DNA from: Pseudomonas sp. URIL14HWK12:I12
GTDB taxonomy: Bacteria; Pseudomonadota; Gammaproteobacteria; Pseudomonadales; Pseudomonadaceae
NCBI RefSeq assembly: GCF_003097135.1
Contig: NZ_QEQL01000002.1
Location: 372,001 to 436,000, forward strand
DNA: 64,000 nt
Reading direction: 5' to 3'
Shown here: positions 57,902 to 64,000 of the stretch, one piece after another
Numbering within the stretch: the first letter of the stretch is position 1
Layout of the letters: each line of letters begins with the position of its first letter
Made by a program: the position numbers and the translations under genes
Notes under the pieces: model-generated
The model's database searches: none
What the model was told of the DNA's origin: nothing
Seen by the model: the letters and a program-made list of their open reading frames with translations, nothing else

Positions 57902-58633
57902 GTGGACCAGGAACCGGTAATCGAGCATTGGGTAGGTAAAGTGCAAGTGCTGCAGCGCGAGCGGGACGGTTTCGTTTGCATCTCTAGCTGGTGCCAGGCA
58001 GTTGGCAAGCCGTTGGAGCAATGGCTGGCCAGCCGCTCAGTGCGCATGGCGCAAACGGCAGTGGCCAGGCGTATCGGTTGCCAGGGTTGGCAACTTGTAG
58101 ACCGGCGTTTGGGTAATCAAGGTATTGCCGCCTGGTTGCACCCCCAACTGATGGTGCAGGTGGCGCTGAGCCTTTCACCCGAGTGGGCATTGTGCGCCGG
58201 GCGTTGGCTATGGGAGTGGGAGCAAGCCGGCAACGACAGCTTCTCGGTGCCACCGCGCGCTGTGCGTATCGAGCCTTGCCCACACGTTTATGAGCAATTT
58301 TCGTTGTTCAACGAGCTCACTCTGCACTTCGTGGCACCGCTGCGCAGGCTAGGCTACCCTTGGCCTGCACGCCTGATGCCCGCCGCTGCGGACGACGTTG
58401 CCTTCGAGCGTTGGCTCCAGCTGCGAGGCGTAACTGGGCAGCCGTTGGCCCGCTACTGCCATCGTGGCGATGACGGTGAGAGCTTCAGTGCCTGGTTGTA
58501 CCCGGTAGCCTTATACCCGCTGCTGCGGGAGTATTTTCACGGCGAGTGGGTAGGGCGACGCGCCCAGCGTTACTACGCAGGGCAGCCGCAGGTGCCTTTG
58601 CACTTGCTGCGCCTGCCTGAGTCGCTGGGCTGA
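57902..58633 (+). CDS. KilA-N-domain-like protein
   Basis: This 243-residue protein reads like a KilA-N domain at residues 12-110: RERDGFV with Asp22-Gly23, QWL at 40-42, and AWLHPQLMVQVALSLSPEWAL around residue 78-97, the most conserved KilA-N block. KilA-N is a DNA-binding domain found mainly in phages and large DNA viruses. The second half (NELTLHFVAPLRRLGYPWPARL onwards, with AWLYPVALYPLL near residue 202) is not recognised but has a similar HP/YP segment. I prefer the GTG at 57902 (AGGGAG six bases upstream) to the ATG at 57887. No phage gene is near it. Confidence 0.7.
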   Translation: MDQEPVIEHWVGKVQVLQRERDGFVCISSWCQAVGKPLEQWLASRSVRMAQTAVARRIGCQGWQLVDRRLGNQGIAAWLHPQLMVQVALSLSPEWALCAGRWLWEWEQAGNDSFSVPPRAVRIEPCPHVYEQFSLFNELTLHFVAPLRRLGYPWPARLMPAAADDVAFERWLQLRGVTGQPLARYCHRGDDGESFSAWLYPVALYPLLREYFHGEWVGRRAQRYYAGQPQVPLHLLRLPESLG

Positions 58634-58640
58634 AACGGCC

Positions 58641-59822
58641 TTAACGCCGCGCCAGCAGCAGGGTCACCACCCCGGCCACGATGCCCCAAAAGGCGGAGCC
58701 CACGCCGAATAGGGTCATCCCTGACGCGGTGACCATGAACGTCACCAGCGCGGCCTCGCGTTCGGCAGGAACCGCCATGGCCTGCGTCAGGCCATTGATG
58801 ATCGAGCCAAACAACGCCAGCGCCGCGATCGACAGCACCAGCTCGGTGGGCAGCGCGGTAAACAGCCCGGCCAGGGTCGCACCGAAGACACCTAGCAACG
58901 CGCACAGGGCGCCGTACACCAGTGCCGCAACATAGCGGCGAGAAGGCTCTTCATGGGCATTAGGGCCGGTGCAGATCGCTGCACTGATGGCCGCCAGGTT
59001 GATGCCGTGGCCGCCAAACGGCGCAAGCAGCAGAGAAACGATACCGGTGGTGCTCACCAGCGGCGAGGCAGGCACCTGATAGCCATCGGCACGCAGCACT
59101 GCCACACCGGGCATATTCTGCGAGGCCATTGCCACCACGAACAGTGGCAGGCCGATGCTGATGGTGGCACCCAGGGAAAACTCAGGTGCCGTCCATTGAG
59201 GCACGGCCATTTGCAGATGAAACTCGCTGAAATCCAGCAAGCCCTGAATACCTGCGATCACGCCACCTACCAGCAACGCCGCCAGCACGGCGTAGCGCGG
59301 TGCGTGGCGCTTGATCACCAGATAGGCCAGGAACATCGCCAGCACCAGCCCCAGGCGATGCTGGGCGGCAACGAAAATTTCGCTGCCGATGCGAAACAGA
59401 ATGCCGGCCAGCAGAGCGGCAGCCAGCGAGCTGGGCAAGCGCCTCATCAGCCGTTCGAAGCTGCCGGTCACCCCGCAGAGGGTAATCAGCCCGGCGCAGG
59501 TGATGAATGCCCCGATCGCCTCGGGGTAGCTTACCCCGCCCAGGCTGGTGATCAGCAGCGCTGCACCCGGCGTTGACCACGCAATGCTGACCGGTGTGCG
59601 ATACCGCAGCGACAAACCGATGCTGCACAGAGCCATGCCGATCGACAATGCCCAGATCCATGAGCTGATCTGCCCATCGGTGAGGTGTGCAGCTTTACCC
59701 GCTTGGAAGATCAGCACCAGAGAACTGGTGTAGGCGGTGAGCGTGGCGATCAGGCCGGCGACCACGGCGCTGGGGCTGGCATCTGCCAGTGGCCGAAGGC
59801 GCGCTGAGGCGAGCTGGGGCAT
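58641..59822 (-). CDS. benE: BenE-family benzoate/H+ symporter
   Basis: The 393-residue membrane protein has 12 or so hydrophobic segments and the family blocks STPGAALL, FGGHGINLAAISAAICTG and GSIINGL. BenE proteins import benzoate with protons. No benzoate catabolic genes are near, so the real substrate may differ. It is convergent with the KilA-N-like gene, whose stop is 7 bases away. Confidence 0.88.
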   Translation of the reverse strand: MPQLASARLRPLADASPSAVVAGLIATLTAYTSSLVLIFQAGKAAHLTDGQISSWIWALSIGMALCSIGLSLRYRTPVSIAWSTPGAALLITSLGGVSYPEAIGAFITCAGLITLCGVTGSFERLMRRLPSSLAAALLAGILFRIGSEIFVAAQHRLGLVLAMFLAYLVIKRHAPRYAVLAALLVGGVIAGIQGLLDFSEFHLQMAVPQWTAPEFSLGATISIGLPLFVVAMASQNMPGVAVLRADGYQVPASPLVSTTGIVSLLLAPFGGHGINLAAISAAICTGPNAHEEPSRRYVAALVYGALCALLGVFGATLAGLFTALPTELVLSIAALALFGSIINGLTQAMAVPAEREAALVTFMVTASGMTLFGVGSAFWGIVAGVVTLLLARR

Positions 59823-59960
59823 GGGAAGGGCTTCCTGCGAATAACACGGGAGCGCAAGGTTAAACCGCGTGGCTAGGCGATGCTATCGCTGCTGCGTAAA
59901 CATTTGGCACTATGTGCGACAGGCTGCCGCCCTCGGAAACAGAAAACCAGGAGTGCAACG

Positions 59961-60563
59961 ATGTACAAGGTGTATGGGGATTACCGCTCCGGCAATTGCT
60001 ACAAGCTCAAGCTCATGCTGCATCTGCTGGGTACACCCTATGAATGGGTGCCGATCGATATCCTGGCAGGTGAAACCCAGACCGAGGCATTTCTGGCCAA
60101 GAACCCCAATGGCAAAATTCCAGTGCTGGAGCTTGAAGATGGCACATGCTTGTGGGAATCCAACGCCATCCTCAACTTCCTCGCCGAAGGCAGTGCACTG
60201 TTGCCCGCTGAGCCGCGCCTACGCACCCAAGTGCTGCAATGGCAGTTCTTCGAACAATACAGCCATGAGCCCTATGTGGCAGTGGCGCGTTTCATCCAGT
60301 TTTACCAAGGCATGCCGGCGGAGCGGCTGGAGGAATACAAGGCTTGTCACAAAGGTGGCTACAAAGCCCTGAAAGTGATGGAGCGGCAGTTGCAGCTAAC
60401 CCCCTTTCTGGTAGGCGAGCATTTCTCAATCGCCGATATCGCGCTTTACGCCTATACACACGTCGCCCACGAGGGAGGCTTCGACCTTGCGCCTTACCCT
60501 GCCGTGCGGGCGTGGCTTGCACGCGTGGCAGGGCAGGTAGGCTATGTAAGCATGCTCGAGTGA
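59961..60563 (+). CDS. Glutathione S-transferase family protein
   Basis: The 200-residue protein has an N-terminal thioredoxin-like domain (YRSGNCYKLKLML with the Ser/Cys site near residue 10, NPNGKIPVLE near 48, WESNAIL near 66) and an all-helical C-terminal domain (FSIADIALYAYTHVA near 160). CAGGAG precedes the ATG at 59961. The substrate is unknown. It is convergent with folE. Confidence 0.92.
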   Translation: MYKVYGDYRSGNCYKLKLMLHLLGTPYEWVPIDILAGETQTEAFLAKNPNGKIPVLELEDGTCLWESNAILNFLAEGSALLPAEPRLRTQVLQWQFFEQYSHEPYVAVARFIQFYQGMPAERLEEYKACHKGGYKALKVMERQLQLTPFLVGEHFSIADIALYAYTHVAHEGGFDLAPYPAVRAWLARVAGQVGYVSMLE

Positions 60564-60572
60564 GCCGCGCAC

Positions 60573-61118
60573 TTACTTGATCAGGCTGAGGAACTCACCC
60601 CGGGTGGAGGCATTGTCGCGGAATTCACCGAGCATCACTGAGGTGATCATCGAGCTGTTCTGCTTTTCTACGCCGCGCATCATCATGCACATGTGCTGCG
60701 CTTCGATGACCACGCCCACGCCCAGGGCGCCTGTGACCGACTGCACGGCGTCGGCGATCTGGCGGCTGAGGTTTTCCTGGATTTGCAGGCGCCGGGCGTA
60801 CATGTCGACGATGCGCGCCACCTTCGACAGGCCAAGTACCTTGCCAGCAGGCAGATAAGCGACATGGGCCTTGCCAATGAACGGCAACATATGGTGCTCG
60901 CACATCGAGTACAGCTCGATGTTCTTGACCATGACCATCTCGCTGCTCGCGGAGCTGAACAGTGCCCCGTTGGTCACTTCTTCGAGCGTCTGCTCATAGC
61001 CGCGGCACAGATAGCGCATCGCCTTGGCGGCGCGCTTTGGCGTGTCGAGCAGGCCCTCGCGGGTCACGTCCTCGCCGATCTGGCCGAGAATCGCGGTGTA
61101 TTGCTGTTCCAGGGACAT
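60573..61118 (-). CDS. folE: GTP cyclohydrolase I
   Basis: It converts GTP to dihydroneopterin triphosphate, the first step of folate synthesis. The 181-residue protein has CEHHMLPF near residue 73, HVAYLP and the catalytic [12 protein letters not shown] segment, and a second zinc ligand Cys in [10 protein letters not shown] near residue 143. Pseudomonads often carry more than one folE copy. It is the zinc-type FolE-1. Confidence 0.95.
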   Translation of the reverse strand: MSLEQQYTAILGQIGEDVTREGLLDTPKRAAKAMRYLCRGYEQTLEEVTNGALFSSASSEMVMVKNIELYSMCEHHMLPFIGKAHVAYLPAGKVLGLSKVARIVDMYARRLQIQENLSRQIADAVQSVTGALGVGVVIEAQHMCMMMRGVEKQNSSMITSVMLGEFRDNASTRGEFLSLIK

Positions 61119-61209
61119 GGATCTACCTGTAGGTGTTATCGCAGGCGCACAGGGTAAGGCCGCGCCTTGGTTGGGGCAAGTGCGGCTTAAGGTGCGGGGT
61201 GTAAGTCAG

Positions 61210-61767
61210 TTATTCGTCTCGCCCTTCGAGCATCGTGCGCTTGAGCACCACGTAGAGGGCGCCGGTGCCGCCGTGTTTGGCCAGGCACGAGGTAAACCCC
61301 AGTACTTGGGGGTGCTGGCGCAGCCAGGTATTGACGTGGCTCTTGATCATCGGGCGCTTGCCATCCAGGCGTGCAGCCTTGCCATGGGTGACTCTGACGC
61401 AGCGAATTTCATACCGGGTAGCCTCAGCGAGGAAGGCCCAGAGTGTTTCTCGCGCCTTTTCTACGGTCATGCCATGCAAGTCGAGGCTGCCTTCGAAGCT
61501 CACCTGGCCCGCCTTGACCTTGCGCATCTGGCTGTCCTGCACGCCATCGCGGGCCCAATAGAGCTCGTCTTCGGCCCCTACGTCAATGATGAACTGGTCC
61601 GAAAGACCATCGACCGTCGTGGTGTTGGTACGCACGGTGGCCGCCTGGCGCAAGGTGTCGATGCGCTGGCGATCGGCCTTGGGTTTGCCCACTTCGGCGC
61701 GGTCGTGCTTGAGGGGCTTGACCCCCTGCATCTGGCTCTTGAACAGGGAAAAATCGTCGTCTTGCAT
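61210..61767 (-). CDS. Smr-domain protein
   Basis: The 185-residue protein has an N-terminal unstructured part and a C-terminal Smr domain (DLHGMTVEKARE near residue 98, VTHGKAAR near 132, GTGALYVVLKR at the end). Stand-alone Smr proteins such as YdaL can nick DNA; in vivo roles are unclear. The start (MQDDDFSLFKSQM) is typical of this family. Confidence 0.9.
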   Translation of the reverse strand: MQDDDFSLFKSQMQGVKPLKHDRAEVGKPKADRQRIDTLRQAATVRTNTTTVDGLSDQFIIDVGAEDELYWARDGVQDSQMRKVKAGQVSFEGSLDLHGMTVEKARETLWAFLAEATRYEIRCVRVTHGKAARLDGKRPMIKSHVNTWLRQHPQVLGFTSCLAKHGGTGALYVVLKRTMLEGRDE

Positions 61768-61812
61768 TTTTGGCCTCCACGCAACCGGGGCAGTCTACGT
61801 GAGCGGCCTGGG

Positions 61813-62139
61813 TCAGTCCTGCTTTTTCATAAGGCCCGGTGCCATTTCCAGGTCGCTGCGGCTACGGCGCAGGCGCCGCCGGCTGCGGCGCCACAACGCA
61901 ATGCCCAGGTACAGCAGCACCAGGCCAATGACCAGCATCGTCACGCCCCCGCCCGTGGTGGTATCCAGGCTCTGCAGAGCCGGGGGGTTGCCCAGAAGGT
62001 TCGCGGCGCCCGCCAGGCTCAGGAGGATGCCGAAGGTCGCCAGCAGGGCTGCGAAGGCCGCGCCGATGCGCATGGGCCAGTGCCGCGGGCTGCGAGGGCG
62101 AAGACGGCGAGCGTCAAAACCGTCGTCGGATAGCTTCAT
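61813..62139 (-). CDS. Small two-span membrane protein
   Basis: The 108-residue protein has a polar basic N terminus, two membrane segments (about residues 24-48 and 65-83) and a very arginine-rich loop ([11 protein letters not shown]) after the second. Function unknown. Next gene downstream is smr, 45 bases away. Confidence 0.65.
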   Translation of the reverse strand: MKLSDDGFDARRLRPRSPRHWPMRIGAAFAALLATFGILLSLAGAANLLGNPPALQSLDTTTGGGVTMLVIGLVLLYLGIALWRRSRRRLRRSRSDLEMAPGLMKKQD

Positions 62140-62242
62140 TCTGTCGTCCGATTCTCTTGGATAGATATCGGCGGTTCGACCCAGCCTCGGCCCCTAGGTT
62201 CCAAAACCGGCTGCAATTGCCAAGGCGCTGGCGGATGGGCGG

Positions 62243-62833
62243 TCAGATGACGTCGGCTGTCATGGCCACTGCAGCGAAGTTATCGGCCATGGTTGCCATG
62301 CCCACTTGCTTGACCTGTTCGGCGCTCAGCACCCCGCCCTTGTAGGGCAGGTTGCGGGTGGCGCAGGCGTCCTCGACCAGGGTGCAGCGGTAGCCGTAGT
62401 CTTTGGAAGCACGCACGGTGGTGCTGATGCTGGAATGGGTCATGAACCCACAGACGATAAGGTCGACGCCGCCCAGGCTTTGCAGCACGTCGTGCAGGCC
62501 TGTGTTGTTGAACGCATTGGGCATGCGTTTCTCGATGATGTGTTCACCTTCCAGCGGGGCAGCCTTGTCGATGAACTCACCACGCTCACCCTGGGGGTCG
62601 AACAGCCCCCCAACGGTCCCCAAGTGCTTGACGTGCACGATCGGGCGATTTGCGGCGCGCGCGGCCTGAAGCAATTGAGCGATATGTTCGACGGCGTCTT
62701 CAATGCCCGAAAGTTGCAGAGGGCCGCTGAGGTACTCCTTCTGAGCGTCTATGACCAGCAGCGTGGCATTGCTCAGCGTGAACGGCGAATGGCCGCGGCC
62801 GCTGAGTTGAAACATCGTCTTCACATCGGACAT
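62243..62833 (-). CDS. Isochorismatase-like hydrolase with Cys replaced by Ser
   Basis: The 196-residue protein has the isochorismatase/cysteine-hydrolase fold: catalytic Asp in VIDAQKEY near residue 29, Lys in HVKHLG near residue 70, and the cis-peptide block CGFMTHSS near residue 131. In cysteine hydrolases the last position is THxC; here it is Ser. It may therefore act like isochorismatase (no Cys needed) or be altered. The start at 62833 has AAGGAG seven bases upstream; the longer frame to 62980 lacks one. Confidence 0.82.
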   Translation of the reverse strand: MSDVKTMFQLSGRGHSPFTLSNATLLVIDAQKEYLSGPLQLSGIEDAVEHIAQLLQAARAANRPIVHVKHLGTVGGLFDPQGERGEFIDKAAPLEGEHIIEKRMPNAFNNTGLHDVLQSLGGVDLIVCGFMTHSSISTTVRASKDYGYRCTLVEDACATRNLPYKGGVLSAEQVKQVGMATMADNFAAVAMTADVI

Positions 62834-62944
62834 CGAGTGCTCCTTGGCAGGGGGCTTTTGCGCATTGTCCCACTGCCGGGGCCTTCCTGTGAATCTCAAA
62901 GATGAAAAGGTAGACTGTGTCGCTGAATTTTCTGGAGTAGCGCC

Positions 62945-63862
62945 GTGATCCATTCCCGCCTGCGTACCTTGCGTGACCACATCCGCTGGGCCGTCTCACG
63001 CTTCCATGCCGAAGAAGTGTTCTTCGGCCATGGCACCGACAACGCCTGGGACGAAGCGCGCCAGCTGGTGCTCGGGGCCCTGCATCTGCCTTGGGAGATC
63101 GCCGATGCCTACCTCGACTGCACACTGGAAGAAGACGAGGTCAGCCACGTGCAGCACCTGCTGCGGCGCCGCATCAAAGACCGCATTCCCACCGCTTACC
63201 TACTGGGCGAGGCATGGTTCTGTGGGCTCTCGTTCATCGTCGATGAGCGCGTTCTGGTGCCGCGCTCGCCGATCGCCGAATTGATCCAGGCACGCTTCTC
63301 GCCCTGGTTGCCGGCCGACCCGTCCCGGGTGCTCGACCTGTGCACCGGCTCGGGCTGCATCGGTATCGCTTGCGCCGAAGCCTTCCCGGAGGCCGAGGTG
63401 GTCCTGGGTGATTTGTCGTTCGATGCGCTGGAAGTCGCCAACCAGAACATTGAGCGCCATGGGCTGGAGGATCGCGTCTATACCGTGCAGGGCGACGGCT
63501 TCCAGGGCCTGCCAGGGCAACGCTTCGATCTGATCGTGTGCAACCCGCCTTACGTGGACGCCGAAGATTTCGCCGACATGCCGGCGGAGTATCACCACGA
63601 GCCGGCCATGGGCCTGGCGTGCGGTGACGACGGCCTGGACCTCGTCCGGCGCCTGCTGGCCGAGGCAGCCGACCATCTCAATGAGCGGGGCCTGCTGATC
63701 GTCGAGGTGGGCAACAGCCAGGTGCATGTCGAGGCGTTGTACCCTGAGGTCGATTTCTTCTGGCTGGCTTTCGAACAGGGTGGTCACGGGGTGTTCATGC
63801 TCAGCGCCGAGCAGTGCCGGGGCCATCAGGCCCTGTTCCGGAGCCGCCTGATTCAGGGATAG
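62945..63862 (+). CDS. prmB: Ribosomal protein L3 glutamine methyltransferase PrmB
   Basis: PrmB methylates the glutamine of ribosomal protein L3 using SAM. The 305-residue protein has an N-terminal helical domain, the SAM motif [13 protein letters not shown] near residue 140 and the catalytic [10 protein letters not shown] near residue 201, followed by the PrmB-type [14 protein letters not shown]. The start is GTG at 62945 with GGAG eight bases upstream. The last ten bases overlap the convergent NTF2-like gene. Confidence 0.94.
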   Translation: MIHSRLRTLRDHIRWAVSRFHAEEVFFGHGTDNAWDEARQLVLGALHLPWEIADAYLDCTLEEDEVSHVQHLLRRRIKDRIPTAYLLGEAWFCGLSFIVDERVLVPRSPIAELIQARFSPWLPADPSRVLDLCTGSGCIGIACAEAFPEAEVVLGDLSFDALEVANQNIERHGLEDRVYTVQGDGFQGLPGQRFDLIVCNPPYVDAEDFADMPAEYHHEPAMGLACGDDGLDLVRRLLAEAADHLNERGLLIVEVGNSQVHVEALYPEVDFFWLAFEQGGHGVFMLSAEQCRGHQALFRSRLIQG

Positions 63863-64000
63863 TCCTGAACCTGGTCGATCCAGTCGGTGAGGTTGTAGTA
63901 GTTGGTCACCCGGGCCACCTTGCCGCCCTTGATGTAGAAGAATGCCCCGGCCGGTAGCACATAGCGCTGGCCCCGGGCCTCGGGGAGGCCCTCGTCGCTG
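63853..64000 (-). CDS. NTF2/SnoaL-like protein (C-terminal part only)
   Basis: The last 49 codons of a gene that runs off the right edge. They read [29 protein letters not shown] and end DQVQDYP. The strand-turn-strand pattern [15 protein letters not shown] is typical of ketosteroid-isomerase-like (SnoaL/NTF2) domains. Reaction unknown. Confidence 0.6.
   Translation of the reverse strand, partial: SDEGLPEARGQRYVLPAGAFFYIKGGKVARVTNYYNLTDWIDQVQDYP

Overview
This 64 kb window is chromosomal DNA from a fluorescent Pseudomonas, most likely the P. putida group. The evidence is the high G+C coding style, the rsmA/csrA block (alaS-lysC-csrA-tRNA-Ser-2x tRNA-Arg), the bfr/bfd-rnt-pyrC-motY-argG block, the bauR-type LysR with mmsA, and proteins very close to known Pseudomonas families (QuiP, MotY, CysS, PL7 alginate lyase). 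Almost all of it is core or conserved gene content. I see no prophage, transposase, integrase, CRISPR array or toxin-antitoxin cassette.

Layout. 0-5.6 kb: the 5' end of a type II lumazine synthase under an FMN riboswitch, then alaS, lysC, csrA and three tRNAs. 5.6-14.2 kb: DUF998 membrane protein, a quiP-alkB pair (AHL acylase, DNA alkylation repair), small proteins, rraB, a glutamine amidotransferase, a plsC-like/corA pair and a crotonase. 14.3-20.7 kb: tRNA-Ser(GGA), LysR, mmsA, a C26 peptidase, two small lipoproteins and an amidase. 20.8-26.7 kb: glpK-glpF, ybaK, a phzF-like gene, an ABC ATPase and argF. 27-33 kb: grxD, bfr, bfd, rnt, pyrC, motY, argG. 33-34.4 kb: a small AT-richer islet with an unknown membrane protein, a tiny ORF and an orphan LuxR-type response regulator. 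34.4-41.3 kb: a small acidic protein, nth, an orphan rnfB/rsxB, metG, mrp, a cold-shock gene, dcd. 41.3-45.7 kb: a glucarate-type MFS permease, a LacI regulator and a GGDEF-EAL protein. 45.7-51.6 kb: greB, lpxH, ppiB, glnS, cysS, an FNT channel. 51.6-57.7 kb: an alpha/beta hydrolase, a chemoreceptor, an alginate lyase, a secreted protein, tRNA-Val, a cluster of three terminator-like hairpins and a periplasmic protein. 57.9-64 kb: a KilA-N-like protein, benE, a GST, folE, smr, a small membrane protein, an isochorismatase-like protein, prmB and the end of an NTF2-like gene.

Functional links. Translation is heavily represented (alaS, glnS, cysS, metG, five tRNAs, prmB). Iron handling (Bfr store, Bfd reductase with a Fur-box candidate, monothiol GrxD) sits beside arginine/pyrimidine genes. 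Carbon-use genes (glpF, gudP-like, bauR/mmsA) carry A-rich AANAANAA motifs near their starts, as expected for Hfq/Crc control.

The most unusual points are: the KilA-N-like protein outside any phage; an RnfB-like ferredoxin that has lost its membrane anchor and its partner genes; the repeated hairpin cluster after tRNA-Val; the islet at 33-34.4 kb; a 14-bp tandem repeat after mrp; and several apparent partner-gene losses (glpR/glpD, bauA, gud catabolic genes). I did not find a clearly new multi-gene system. These calls come from reading the sequence and from memory of the families; no database search was run.
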